A stretch of 64,000 nt of DNA from Pelosinus sp. (GCA_021372375.1 JAJFUN010000017.1:1-64000); one strand, 5' to 3'; counted from the stretch's first letter, positions 26,356 through 35,596 are shown. Made by a program: numbers and translations. The notes: generated by a model not told the origin, from the sequence alone.

Positions 26356-28377
26356 CTATAAATAAGCGTTCATGAAGCCATCCACATCTAATATCAGACT
26401 AATATTTCCGTCCCCCAGCAAAGTACACCCAGCCAAACCGCGCACCTTCTTAATATAACTGGGCAAGGCTTTTACCACTACTTGCTGCTGTCCTAGCAGC
26501 TCATCGGCAAAAATGCAAAAACCCTTACCGTTATTTTCGACCATAATAGTAATGCCTGCATACATATCCGTAATAGCCTGGTTAATTTTATAAATATCAT
26601 AAAGCCTGAGCACAGGATAACATACGCCGCGAATAATGGTCATTTCATTCCCTTCGGTATCAATAATAACATCGCCAGGTTTTGCCCGAAAAGATTCGCG
26701 TATGGCAGTTGTAGGAATGGTATAACGAGAGTGTCCAACTTTAATCGTCATGCCATCAATAATGGCTAACGTCAAGGGAATACGAATGGATATAACAGTG
26801 CCCTCACCAGGAGTACTGTCTACCTGGATACTGCCGCCAATTTTTTCGATATTCTTGGTAACTACATCCATTCCAACCCCACGTCCCGATAGCTCTGTCA
26901 CTTGATCTTTAGTAGAAAATCCAGGTAAAAATATATATGAATAAATTTCTTTATCTGTAAGCTCATGCTCTTGTTTGTTAGTCAGGCCATTTTCCCAGGC
27001 TTTCTTTAGAATTTTTGCTCGATCTAAACCTTTGCCGTCATCCTTTACAATAATCCACACTTCACGCCCGGCATTTTTTGCTTCCAAAGTGATTTTTCCT
27101 GCGGCTGGTTTTCCCTGGTCTTGCCGCTCGGCTGGAGACTCAATGCCATGATCCACTGAATTCCGGATTAAATGCATCAGCGGGTCTGAAATATTTTCAA
27201 TAATATTCTTATCTACCTCTGTTTCTTCGCCGACAATTTCGAGCTCTACCTCTTTTGCTAGTGCTTTGCTGGCATCGCGCACAATCCGATTCATTTTGCG
27301 AAAAGTAGGCGCGAGAGAAACCATGCGGGTAGACATGACAATATTCTGCAGCTCCGAAGTTATTTTTTTTAGCTGCCTGGCGGCTTTATGATAGTTACTC
27401 AGTGGAAGTCCCTCAAGCTCCGGGTTTTGCGTAACCATAGCTTCTGCGATAACTAATTCGCCGACAATGTCCATTAGCTTGTCAAGCTTGTCCACATTCA
27501 CACTAATGAAACTGGCTAAATGACTGCCGCTCTCGCTTTTTACCGGCTTTTTAGTAAGGTGCTCAGGCATTTTGACGTTATCAGCTAACTCTGCCTGTGC
27601 TGGTATCTGCGCTAGCGGTATTTCCTGCAAATCCAGGCGCGCTAAAAAGGCAGTTTGCCCAAAAAAACTGCGAATTTCCTCAATTGAGCTTGCTGAATTA
27701 AAATGAATGGTAAAACCATCCCTTTGAATAACTTGGGCCGATTCAGCATTAGCGATAATATCTTCAGGCACATACACAATATCACTGGCCAATTCCTGGA
27801 GATGATGCACAATGGTAAAGGCTCTTACATTTTCCATCTCACAGTCTGCTTCAAAGAAAATAATGGCTTGGTAACTCTTCGCCCCAGCTATAGGCTGTTT
27901 TTCGGCAGCAATATAGAACTTTTGCGGCTCTGTCTGTTTAGGTGCTTCTTTTTTGGGTGCCTGCGTGCTTCCTTTTAGTTCCTCTAGAAAAACCCGCACA
28001 GCATTAATTAATTCGGTCGCATCGCTATCTTCGCGTTTTCCGTTTTGAATTTCATCCAGCTCGGTTTTTATGTAATCAATACAGGACAATATAATATCGG
28101 TAAGACGTGAATGATTAAACTCAGCCGGCTTTTCTTCCCTAATAAAGAAAAATAAGTCCTCCGCCGAATGGGCTAAGGTAGAAATATTTTTAAAGAGCAT
28201 CATCGCTGATGAGCTTTTAATTGTATGCATGATTCGAAAGATTTTGTTAATTGATTCTACCGAAAATCCCGTTTCTTTTTCATTGTTCAAAACTTCCTCT
28301 TCGAGTTGTTCGATTAACTGCACCGATTCAAAAATAAACATTTCTAACATGGGCTCACGATATGCATCATCAGACAT
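26356..28377 (-). CDS. cheA: chemotaxis histidine kinase CheA
   Basis: 673 residues. P1/Hpt with phospho-acceptor H51 (RIMHTIKSSSAMM); a linker and divergent P2-like region ~140-280; P3 dimerisation helices (~285-350); P4 ATPase with HLIRNSVDHGIE, DDGKGLD and GRGVGMDVV; and P5/CheW-like domain from ~540. The DHGI motif is intact, so it should be active. ATG 28377 after GTGAGGTG. It is the first gene of the operon cheA-MCP-hybrid kinase-receiver. No cheW, cheB, cheR or cheD is here, so this looks like an accessory chemosensory system, not the main motility operon. Confidence 0.95.
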   Translation of the reverse strand: MSDDAYREPMLEMFIFESVQLIEQLEEEVLNNEKETGFSVESINKIFRIMHTIKSSSAMMLFKNISTLAHSAEDLFFFIREEKPAEFNHSRLTDIILSCIDYIKTELDEIQNGKREDSDATELINAVRVFLEELKGSTQAPKKEAPKQTEPQKFYIAAEKQPIAGAKSYQAIIFFEADCEMENVRAFTIVHHLQELASDIVYVPEDIIANAESAQVIQRDGFTIHFNSASSIEEIRSFFGQTAFLARLDLQEIPLAQIPAQAELADNVKMPEHLTKKPVKSESGSHLASFISVNVDKLDKLMDIVGELVIAEAMVTQNPELEGLPLSNYHKAARQLKKITSELQNIVMSTRMVSLAPTFRKMNRIVRDASKALAKEVELEIVGEETEVDKNIIENISDPLMHLIRNSVDHGIESPAERQDQGKPAAGKITLEAKNAGREVWIIVKDDGKGLDRAKILKKAWENGLTNKQEHELTDKEIYSYIFLPGFSTKDQVTELSGRGVGMDVVTKNIEKIGGSIQVDSTPGEGTVISIRIPLTLAIIDGMTIKVGHSRYTIPTTAIRESFRAKPGDVIIDTEGNEMTIIRGVCYPVLRLYDIYKINQAITDMYAGITIMVENNGKGFCIFADELLGQQQVVVKALPSYIKKVRGLAGCTLLGDGNISLILDVDGFMNAYL

Positions 28378-28445
28378 AAAAACACCTCACTATTCTAAAT
28401 TATCAAGATGCTGAAAATTCAGCCTCCTTTCCTTGTACTATAAAA

Positions 28446-28490
28446 AAACAAATAGCAGTCCTGCGTATTGCCGAATATACTACTATTTGT
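28446..28490 (-). terminator. terminator of the EamA gene
   Basis: 11-bp stem with one mismatch (CAAATAGTAGT/ACTGCTATTTG on the minus strand) followed by seven Ts, about 70 bases past the EamA stop and before cheA. Confidence 0.85.
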
Positions 28491-28559
28491 TGAAAATATT
28501 ACCTTTATATATTAAATTTTAGGACCTCTCTGCTACATCTGTCAATAGATTTTAAAATT

Positions 28560-29474
28560 TCACATACTTTTCATATTGTTAAGTTCTAAAGAACCAGCGG
28601 TCGTTGGTTCTTTTTTGATATTACAGAGCTGCGAAAGCAGCATTCCCATCATCATGAGCACACAGCCAATCAGCTCAACAACCGTCAAACGCTCGCCTAA
28701 CAGTAAGTAGCCGCCCAGCGCCGCAAATACTGTTTCCATACTGAGAATAATTGCCGCATGCGCCGGCTCGGCCTGTTTTTGCCCGACAATCTGCAAGGTA
28801 TAGGCAATACCGACAGAACAAAATCCGCCGTACAAAATGGGGACAGCCGCCCCCATAATACCTGCTATTGTCATAGTTTCGAGACAAAGCGCTGTCACTA
28901 AACTTAAGAAAGAACAGGTAACAAATTGATAAAAAGCCAGTTCCAGGCTGTCTATCTCCGAAAAATGGTCGATCCACAAAATATGCAGCGTCCAAAAGCA
29001 GGCTCCAATAACTTCTAAGATATCACCGTATGATATAGTAAAACCCTCTTTGACACAAAGAAGATATAAGCCGCTAATGACAAGAACTGAACCAAACCAA
29101 GTGCTTCTACCAGCTCGCTGCCCCAAAAATATGCCGGCAATCGGTACTAAAATTATATATAGACAAGTTACAAAGGCGGCTTTGCCTGCTGTTGTATAAA
29201 GCATGCCGATTTGCTGCAGCGACGCCGCAATAAATAAAATAAGCCCGGCGGCGGTACCAACCTGCCAGCTTTTCCAGCCTTGATGAGCCTTAACTGCAGC
29301 TTTACGTGATCTAAAAAACACCAGCAGCGGAATTAAGGAAAGCGCCCCAAGCGCAAAGCGAATTCCATTAAAACTATATGGTCCAAGATAATCCATACCT
29401 ACTCGCTGCGCCACAAAAGCAAAACCCCAAATCAACGCAGCTAACAGCAATAATAAATTTGCGCGTAATTTCAT
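28560..29474 (-). CDS. EamA/DMT-family transporter
   Basis: 304 residues with ten predicted TM helices in two EamA repeats. The first begins at LLLLLAALIWGFAFVAQRVGM, and the second has the typical EPAHAAIILSMETVFAALGGYLLLGE. Drug/metabolite transporter superfamily, usually exporters of amino acids or metabolites; the substrate cannot be read from sequence. ATG 29474 after AGGAGA. Monocistronic, divergent from the efflux adaptor gene. Confidence 0.92.
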   Translation of the reverse strand: MKLRANLLLLLAALIWGFAFVAQRVGMDYLGPYSFNGIRFALGALSLIPLLVFFRSRKAAVKAHQGWKSWQVGTAAGLILFIAASLQQIGMLYTTAGKAAFVTCLYIILVPIAGIFLGQRAGRSTWFGSVLVISGLYLLCVKEGFTISYGDILEVIGACFWTLHILWIDHFSEIDSLELAFYQFVTCSFLSLVTALCLETMTIAGIMGAAVPILYGGFCSVGIAYTLQIVGQKQAEPAHAAIILSMETVFAALGGYLLLGERLTVVELIGCVLMMMGMLLSQLCNIKKEPTTAGSLELNNMKSM

Positions 29475-29615
29475 ATATAATCTCCTAAAATAATAATACT
29501 TTTTATTGTAACCTTTTCTTGCTGCGCTGTAAATAAAGTAACGTGTATACTAACCTGCATAAAACATAAGTCAGCATTTCCCCACACCACTGGTTTATTT
29601 CCCTAAAACAAACCC

Positions 29616-29647
29616 TTGACGTTTGACCCTAAACGTGCGAACATAAT
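29616..29647 (+). promoter_or_regulatory. MerR-type promoter/operator
   Basis: TTGACG (29616-29621) and CATAAT (29642-29647) are 20 bp apart, too far for ordinary sigma-A, and the spacer region holds the 18-bp dyad ACGTTT-gaccct-AAACGT (29619-29636). This is the layout of ZntR/CueR/MerR-controlled promoters. No MerR gene adjoins it; the only one in the window is at 58.9 kb. Confidence 0.65.
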
Positions 29648-29678
29648 GAATTGAACTATTTAATTGGAGATGATTCTA

Positions 29679-30830
29679 TTGAAAAAAATAAAAATTCCTA
29701 CCTGGCGCTCAGTTTTGAGCACTGTTGTTTTTTTGATAGCTGCCATAAGTGTCAGTAATTATTCCGGTCTTACGCAAACTCTCTTTCCCGAGTCGTCCGT
29801 CACCGTCACAGCTATGCCTGTCAGTACACTTAGTAAACCAGTGCAATTAGTACTATCCGGTGCGGTAGAAGGGGCCAATTCAGCTGTCATCACCGCCGAA
29901 ATTTCCGGGCAAATTACCGAAGTAAACGTAAAGGAAGGGCAAACAGTAACCCCCGGACAATCACTGATTAAAATTCAAGGCACAAGTACAAACACTGTTC
30001 AGGCACAGCCCGTGCCACAGATCATTCCGGTCCAGCCAAATCCGGAAATCATTGCCGAGGCCGAGGCCAATTATAACGCACTGGCCAAACAATTTGACCG
30101 TTATCAAAAGCTCCTGGACCAAGGCGCAATTGCCCGTCGTCAAGTAGATGATTTGGCGCTCCGCTTAGACGCCGCCAAGGAAGCGCTGGAAAACGCTAAA
30201 AGCACCGCAGACATGCCGCCTGCCGCAGCAAGCACCCCTAGTGAAGCAGCAGTGCAAAATAGCTTGGCCAATCTGACCTCAGCCGTTCCAGGAGTTGTTA
30301 GAAGCCTTACCGCTGCGCCAGGTGCAGCCGTGCAGACAGGACAGCCGCTGCTTGTTGTAGATAGCGGCAGTGATGTGCAGGTAAGTGTTCAGCTAGCCCA
30401 AAAGGATTTGTATGCCGTTCATTCCGGCACGCCAGTCGAAATATTTTTAAACGAAAGCCCCGAACAAATCATTGCCGGACAAATTCAAGGTATTTTCCCG
30501 CAAGCCGGCCCTGCTGGCACCTTTTTTCGCACGCAGATTCGCATCGATAATTCTGCAATTCTCTTGAAATCAGGCATGACTGTCAAGGTTCGGATTAATA
30601 CGCCGAATTCCGCCCCGGTACAAGCCGTCCCCGTCACCGCCATCAGACAGGATCAAAGTGAGGACTATATTTATATAGCCGTTAACGGCAAAGCTGTCCG
30701 TCAGCCGGTAACCATTGGTGATAAGATTGGGGAATTTGCCGAAATCACTTCGTCACTGCCTGAAGGAGCTTCCGTCATTATCACAAATCTAAATACCTTA
30801 AAAGATGGCACTGAAATTACGCTGCAATAA
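29679..30830 (+). CDS. membrane-fusion (HlyD/RND) efflux adaptor
   Basis: About 383 residues. One N-terminal TM/signal anchor (SVLSTVVFLIAAISVSNYSG), a biotinyl-lipoyl half-motif (VITAEISGQITEVNVKEGQTVTPGQSLIKI), a short alpha-helical hairpin (~120-170), the second lipoyl half (VPGVVRSLTAAPGAAVQTGQPLLVVDS), and beta-barrel and membrane-proximal domains. The frame opens at 29664, but the TTG at 29679, 9 bases after TTGGAG, fits best. Such adaptors link an inner-membrane pump to an outer-membrane channel or assist ABC exporters. No pump gene follows, so it works with one encoded elsewhere. A MerR-type promoter lies upstream. Confidence 0.87.
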   Translation: MKKIKIPTWRSVLSTVVFLIAAISVSNYSGLTQTLFPESSVTVTAMPVSTLSKPVQLVLSGAVEGANSAVITAEISGQITEVNVKEGQTVTPGQSLIKIQGTSTNTVQAQPVPQIIPVQPNPEIIAEAEANYNALAKQFDRYQKLLDQGAIARRQVDDLALRLDAAKEALENAKSTADMPPAAASTPSEAAVQNSLANLTSAVPGVVRSLTAAPGAAVQTGQPLLVVDSGSDVQVSVQLAQKDLYAVHSGTPVEIFLNESPEQIIAGQIQGIFPQAGPAGTFFRTQIRIDNSAILLKSGMTVKVRINTPNSAPVQAVPVTAIRQDQSEDYIYIAVNGKAVRQPVTIGDKIGEFAEITSSLPEGASVIITNLNTLKDGTEITLQ

Positions 30831-30859
30831 GACTATAAGGGATGCTGCAAATAGAATTC

Positions 30860-30955
30860 TATTTTGCGACATCCCCCTCGAAGAGGGAGACTAAATTTAA
30901 GAGCCTCCATCCTTGAGGGAGGTGGCGCGAAGCGACGGAGGGAGTTCCTTCAAAT
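30860..30955. repeat. dispersed GC-rich repeat (variant)
   Basis: Contains CCCTCGAAGAGGGA and GAGGGAGGTGGCGCGAAGCG followed by ACGGAGGGAG. The GTGGCGCGAAGCGACGG core is shared with the repeats at 37.4 and 45.9 kb. Confidence 0.7.
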
Positions 30956-30968
30956 GGATTTACAGTTT

Positions 30969-31017
30969 AAAGGAGCTGCTCGCATTAGTAATTTTATTAA
31001 TGCGAACAGCTCCTTTT
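30969..31017. terminator. bidirectional terminator
   Basis: Long hairpin AAAGGAGCTGCTCGCATTA/TAATGCGAACAGCTCCTTTT between the convergent adaptor and yhaM genes. Confidence 0.9.
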
Positions 31018-31021
31018 CATT

Positions 31022-31984
31022 TTATTTTGTGCTAGTGCATTCAGCCTTGTATAGCTTGCGGTTATTAAGCAGCCATACTTTATCTGACAAGACGCCTGCC
31101 TTGGTATTATCGAGTACTTTGCGCATGTCATACATTCTGGCATCAATGGTGTCTAAATAATGGAGAATCTCAGCTTCCGGAATCATCGGGCGTTTAGGAC
31201 TGCCAAACTCCGGTTCAGCATGATGAGACAGAATCATGTGCTGCAGCAGCAAGGAAACTTCCTCATCAGCACCAACTGCTTTGGCCGCGCGGTCAATTAG
31301 CTTAATTCCTTGAATAATATGGCCTAAGAGTTCCCCTTCAACAGTATAGTTTGAAACAATCCCCAAATCCCCGGCATCCATTTCATCAAGCTTGGCCATA
31401 TCGTGCAGAATAATCCCGGCAAACAGTAAATCACGGTTAAGCGTAGTATAAACCTCACTCACTCTTTCCCCAAGCTGCAGCATTGTTAGTATATGGTATA
31501 GTAAGCCTGAGCGCACAGAATGATGATTTTGCTTGGCGGCTGGATAAATCATCAGCTTACTTTTTTTATTGTTAATAATATGACAAACAATTTGCTTGAG
31601 ATCGGAATGCTCAATTCTTTCAATATATGTAGTTACTTCCTGGTACATATCGCTGGCCGTCCGCGGCGCTGACGGTACAAAATCAGCAACATCTACCCCG
31701 TCTTCTGTCACTGCCAGCCGGATATTTTCTAATTTGAGCTGCATACGGCCCTGCCATTCATGAGCAACCCCACGCACCTTGACAAGGGCATGATTCACAT
31801 ACCGCTCTTCATCTTGGCTGCTGGCATCCCACAGCTTGGCGTTAATATCACCGGTTTTATCGACAAAGGTAATATCCAAATATTTTTTATTATTGGTTGA
31901 TACCTTGCATTCAACTGTTTTAATTAGAAAAAATTGCTGCACAGCATCGCCGACTTTTAGTTCTTTAATATCTTTTTTGTCCAT
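31022..31984 (-). CDS. yhaM: YhaM-family 3'-5' exoribonuclease (OB fold + HD)
   Basis: 320 residues. An N-terminal OB-fold nucleic-acid-binding domain (~15-100, VDKTGDINAKLWDAS) is followed by an HD domain with HHSVRSGLLYHILTM, ILHDMAKLDEM (HD pair) and LQHMILSHHAEPEFGSPKRP. This is the architecture of B. subtilis YhaM/CBF1, a Mn2+-dependent 3'-5' exonuclease acting on short RNA or DNA. ATG 31984, 7 bases after TAGGAG. Monocistronic. An intrinsic-terminator-like hairpin lies ~60 bases upstream of its start and could attenuate it. Confidence 0.93.
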   Translation of the reverse strand: MDKKDIKELKVGDAVQQFFLIKTVECKVSTNNKKYLDITFVDKTGDINAKLWDASSQDEERYVNHALVKVRGVAHEWQGRMQLKLENIRLAVTEDGVDVADFVPSAPRTASDMYQEVTTYIERIEHSDLKQIVCHIINNKKSKLMIYPAAKQNHHSVRSGLLYHILTMLQLGERVSEVYTTLNRDLLFAGIILHDMAKLDEMDAGDLGIVSNYTVEGELLGHIIQGIKLIDRAAKAVGADEEVSLLLQHMILSHHAEPEFGSPKRPMIPEAEILHYLDTIDARMYDMRKVLDNTKAGVLSDKVWLLNNRKLYKAECTSTK

Positions 31985-32045
31985 GATACACTCCTACTAT
32001 TACCTATTTTCTTTATTACTTTTGTTTTTATTCCATAAAACACAA

Positions 32046-32086
32046 AAAAGACCTGCAAATTTGCCATAAAAATCTGCAGGTCTTTT
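32046..32086. terminator. hairpin with T-run between two divergent genes
   Basis: 12-bp perfect stem AAAAGACCTGCA/TGCAGGTCTTTT. On the minus strand it is followed by TT, so it has six Ts. It lies between the divergent starts of yhaM (31984) and the hydrolase gene (32201), where no annotated transcript should end; it may be an attenuator or mark a small RNA. Confidence 0.7.
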
Positions 32087-32200
32087 GAATGGCCTCGTAA
32101 AAGTATTTTCCTAGATAGCAAAAAAAACGGTTAAAAACAGGAATTTTGCCAAAGTATCGAGAATGCTTACACTTGACCTTTTATGCCATAAGGAGAAAAC

Positions 32201-32986
32201 ATGAACAAACTACAAGAAAAACTAGAACGCGAATTTTCGCGCTATCAATGCCGCTGGGGCATTGTCATTAAAAATTATGCAACTGGTGAAAAGCTAACCA
32301 TTAACCCGGATATGCCTTTTCCTTCAGCGAGCATGATCAAAGTCCCCATTCTTTACGAAGTAATGCGGCAAACTGCGGCGGGCAGTCTCTCGCTTGATGA
32401 AATGCTGCCGGTAACAAAAGATGTACGGGTGGACGGCGCAGGTATTCTATTTGAACTCAGGCCGGACATCCAAATGACCATCCGGGAATTAGCCACATTA
32501 ATGATTGTCTTGAGTGATAATACCGCCACAAATATGCTAATTGACCGGATAGGCATGAAAGCAGTAAATACAACCATGCATAAACTTGGCCTAACATCTA
32601 CGCATCTTCGGCGGCGCATGATGGATTTTGCTGCGGCCCGCCGCGGCGAAGAGAACCAGACAACAGCAGCTGAAATGGCCCAAATCTTTGAGCTCATCTT
32701 AAACAGTACGGGTCTGCCGCATGAATACAGCGCAGCCATGCTGGACATCCTAAAACGCCAGCAAGTACGTGATAAACTGCCGTTTTATCTGCCGGAAGAA
32801 ACCGTACTTGCAAGCAAAACCGGCACACTGCCTGGAGCCGAGCATGATGGCGGCATTTTGTATTTATCAAACGGGACATATATTATCTCGATATTTACCG
32901 CTGACCTCAAGACCAATTATGAAGGACTGCAGCTGGTAGCCCGGCTTGGCAAAATAATATATGACCACTTTACCAAGGAGGATTAA
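32201..32986 (+). CDS. serine hydrolase of class A beta-lactamase fold, no signal peptide
   Basis: 261 residues with the class A catalytic set: S44-x-x-K47 (PSASMIKVP), S105-D106-N107 (LSDNTATN), an omega-loop-like acidic GEENQTT at 149-155, and K206-T207-G208 (SKTGTL). No signal peptide or lipobox is visible, unlike secreted beta-lactamases, so it probably works in the cytoplasm. Two bases upstream of an oligopeptide-binding lipoprotein gene and near an LD-carboxypeptidase, it is likelier a murein-peptide amidase or esterase than an antibiotic-resistance enzyme. ATG 32201 after AAGGAG. Confidence 0.85.
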   Translation: MNKLQEKLEREFSRYQCRWGIVIKNYATGEKLTINPDMPFPSASMIKVPILYEVMRQTAAGSLSLDEMLPVTKDVRVDGAGILFELRPDIQMTIRELATLMIVLSDNTATNMLIDRIGMKAVNTTMHKLGLTSTHLRRRMMDFAAARRGEENQTTAAEMAQIFELILNSTGLPHEYSAAMLDILKRQQVRDKLPFYLPEETVLASKTGTLPGAEHDGGILYLSNGTYIISIFTADLKTNYEGLQLVARLGKIIYDHFTKED

Positions 32987-32988
32987 GT

Positions 32989-34581
32989 ATGAAGAAAAAG
33001 CTATTGTTTTTCCTGCTGGCGGTTTTATCGCTGACAATTGTCCTAGCAGGCTGCAGCAGTAAAAAAAGTACGGAGCAGGTCTTTCGCTATGCCTTAGAAG
33101 CAGAACCCGCGACCCTGGATCCGGCAAAATCGACGGGTATTCCAGAATCATTGGTGGAACTGCAGATTTTCGAAGGACTCACCAGACTTGATGATAAGGA
33201 TCAGCCGGCGCCAGGCGTTGCCGAAAAGTGGGACGTATCGCCTGACGGCCTTGTTTATACTTTTCATTTGCGCGCTGATGCCAAATGGTCAAATGGCGAC
33301 CCAGTAACCGCCAAAGACTTTGAATTTGCCTGGAAACGAGCGTTATCACCGGCAGAAGCTACCGAAAATGCTTATATGCTATTTCCGCTAAAAAACGCCG
33401 AAGCCTATAACAAAAAAGCCGTCTCAGCTGAGGAAGTCGGCGTCAAAGCAATAAATGATACTACACTTGAAGTTATGCTCGAAAAACCAACTGCTTATTT
33501 TTTGAGTCTGACTGCCTTCCATGCTTTTTATCCGCTGCCGGAAAAAGTCGTAACCGCAAGTCCTGACAAATGGGCCAGCGAAGTCCGCACCCTGATTGGC
33601 AACGGTCCCTTTAAGCTTAGCCTATGGGAACATAACAACAAAATGGAGTTTGCCAAAAACGAAAACTACTGGGATAAAGGTGCGGTCAAACTTACCAAAA
33701 TGGAATGGCCTGTCAGCGATTCACAGACAACCCGTTTAACTCTCATCGAAAACGACCAGGCTGATATGATGGTGGAACCGCCTACGCCTGATCACGACCG
33801 TTTAACCAAAGAAGGCCTCTTAAAAATCGCCCCATACCTTGGTGAATACTACTATGTATTTAATACCACCAAGGCCCCGTTTGACAATCCGAAAGTACGC
33901 AAAGCCTTTTCGATGGCAATTAACCGTGACCCGCTTGTAACAAATGTAATTAAAGGCGGCAAAAAACCGGCCTATGCCTGGGTAGCACCGGGACTATTAG
34001 ACCCGGCTACCAATAAAGATTTCCGCGAGGAAGGCGGCAATCTAGTCGCAGAAGATTTAGCCGAAGCCAAAAAGCTGCTGGCTGAAGCAGGCTATCCTGA
34101 CGGACGGGGCCTGCCGCCTGTCACCATACTTTTCAGCACCAGTGAACTCCATAAATCAATTGCCGAAGGCATCCAGGAAATGTGGAAGAAGAACCTTGGC
34201 GTAAATGTAGACTTAACCAATCAGGAATCCAAGGTATTTTTGGCCACCAGAACCGCCGGCGCTTTCCAAATAGCCCGTGCCTCCTGGATTGGCGACTACG
34301 CTGATCCCATGACCTTTATGGATGTATTTACCGATCCGACTAATGATGCCAAATACAATAATCCGGCTTACAATAAACTAGTAGAACAAGCTAAAAACAC
34401 CAACGATCAAAAAATCCGCTTTGATGCCATGCATAATGCCGAAAAAATGCTCATGGATGACGCGGTAGTTATCCCAATCTACTATACCACTCAGCCGTAT
34501 ATTGCTAAGCCTTATGTCAAGGGTTATTTTTGGTCAATTCTGGGGCTTGCTGATTTTAAGACAGCTTATATTGAAAAATAG
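32989..34581 (+). CDS. oligopeptide ABC transporter substrate-binding lipoprotein (OppA/MppA type)
   Basis: 530 residues. Lipoprotein signal with LAGC lipobox (C22), then the SBP_bac_5 fold: FRYALEAEPATLDPAKSTG, a long lobe II with WSNGDPVTAKDFEFAWKR, and KAFSMAINRDPLV. It binds peptides outside the cytoplasmic membrane and hands them to an Opp permease, which is not encoded here. Followed by a hairpin, then LD-carboxypeptidase. ATG 32989 is 8 bases after AAGGAGG, and the gene is 2 bases after the hydrolase stop. A murein-peptide specificity (MppA-like) is inferred from neighbours. Confidence 0.92.
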   Translation: MKKKLLFFLLAVLSLTIVLAGCSSKKSTEQVFRYALEAEPATLDPAKSTGIPESLVELQIFEGLTRLDDKDQPAPGVAEKWDVSPDGLVYTFHLRADAKWSNGDPVTAKDFEFAWKRALSPAEATENAYMLFPLKNAEAYNKKAVSAEEVGVKAINDTTLEVMLEKPTAYFLSLTAFHAFYPLPEKVVTASPDKWASEVRTLIGNGPFKLSLWEHNNKMEFAKNENYWDKGAVKLTKMEWPVSDSQTTRLTLIENDQADMMVEPPTPDHDRLTKEGLLKIAPYLGEYYYVFNTTKAPFDNPKVRKAFSMAINRDPLVTNVIKGGKKPAYAWVAPGLLDPATNKDFREEGGNLVAEDLAEAKKLLAEAGYPDGRGLPPVTILFSTSELHKSIAEGIQEMWKKNLGVNVDLTNQESKVFLATRTAGAFQIARASWIGDYADPMTFMDVFTDPTNDAKYNNPAYNKLVEQAKNTNDQKIRFDAMHNAEKMLMDDAVVIPIYYTTQPYIAKPYVKGYFWSILGLADFKTAYIEK

Positions 34582-34594
34582 CAAACTGTATTAT

Positions 34595-34636
34595 AATAAA
34601 GGGATATGCTGATTATTTTTAGCATATCCCTTTATT
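34595..34636 (+). terminator. terminator after the oligopeptide-binding gene
   Basis: 16-bp perfect stem AATAAAGGGATATGCT/AGCATATCCCTTTATT. The T run is weak, so read-through to the LD-carboxypeptidase gene is possible. Confidence 0.7.
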
Positions 34637-34660
34637 AATGTAGTGTAAGGAGGCCCCTTT

Positions 34661-35596
34661 ATGAATATAATAAAACCCAAACGGCTCTGTCCAGGCCATA
34701 CCCTCGGCATAATTGCTCCGGCGAGTCCCGGTGACAAAGGTGCGGCTGAAGCAGGCATGGCCTTTTTAGAAACCCAAGGGTTTACCATTAAATTAGGCAA
34801 AAGTGTTTTTGATGCATGGGGTGACTTGGCAGGGCCTGATCTACTGCGGGCTGAAGATATCAACACCATGTTTGCCGATCCCCAAATTGATGGAATTATC
34901 TGCCTCAGGGGCGGTTATGGCACCATGCGGCTCTTAAACCTTCTCGATTATGCCCTCATCAAAAAAAATCCCAAGGTATTTGTCGGCTATAGCGATATTA
35001 CTGCCCTGCACCTTAGCATTAATCAGCGCACAGGTCTAGCTACCTTTCATGGACCTATGACTGCCTCTGACTTTGGTAAAAATCCGCCTGACTATACTTG
35101 GAACGCTTTTCGCCGCGCAGTCACAGCGCCAGAGCCTTTAGGACTAATTGCTAATCCTCCGGATACTCCGTCTCCTATTGTCATTACACCAGGCGAGGCA
35201 GCAGGAACTTTAACCGGCGGTAATCTCAGCCTGATTGCTGCCACTTTAGGCACGCCCTATGAGATTGATACTCGCGGCAAGCTTCTTTTTCTCGAAGATG
35301 TCGGCGAAGCGCCGTACCGTATTGACCGTATGCTAACCCAGCTGACTTTAGCCGGAAAGCTGGCTGATGCTGCCGGCATTGTGCTGGATGTGTTTGCCGG
35401 CTGCCAGGAAGAAGCTGACTCAACGAGTTTTTCGGTCGAAGAAGTGCTGTATGACAGGCTAGGTCATTTACAAAAGCCGGTACTTTATAAGCTCTACTTT
35501 GGTCATACGCCCCTTAAGGCTACTTTACCGATAGGCGTTAGGGCCACATTAAACAATGAAGGCTTGTCTATTTTAGAAGCAGCTGTAACAGAGTAA
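34661..35596 (+). CDS. LD-carboxypeptidase (peptidase S66, murein-peptide recycling)
   Basis: 311 residues of the S66/LdcA family, which removes the terminal D-Ala from cytoplasmic murein tetrapeptides. The catalytic triad is visible: S111 in FVGYSDITALH after LRGGYGTMRLL, E212 in LLFLEDVGEAPYRIDRM, and H282 in YFGHTPLKATLPIG. The conserved GGNLSLIAATLGTPYEID is present. No signal peptide. ATG 34661, 7 bases after AAGGAGG. It follows an oligopeptide-binding protein and precedes an M20 amidohydrolase, a grouping that suggests import and stripping of murein peptides. Confidence 0.94.
   Translation: MNIIKPKRLCPGHTLGIIAPASPGDKGAAEAGMAFLETQGFTIKLGKSVFDAWGDLAGPDLLRAEDINTMFADPQIDGIICLRGGYGTMRLLNLLDYALIKKNPKVFVGYSDITALHLSINQRTGLATFHGPMTASDFGKNPPDYTWNAFRRAVTAPEPLGLIANPPDTPSPIVITPGEAAGTLTGGNLSLIAATLGTPYEIDTRGKLLFLEDVGEAPYRIDRMLTQLTLAGKLADAAGIVLDVFAGCQEEADSTSFSVEEVLYDRLGHLQKPVLYKLYFGHTPLKATLPIGVRATLNNEGLSILEAAVTE

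Noticed and set aside
32201-32986. Antibiotic-resistance beta-lactamase
   Set aside because: Active-site motifs fit, but there is no export signal and the neighbours point to murein-peptide use; kept as a general serine hydrolase.
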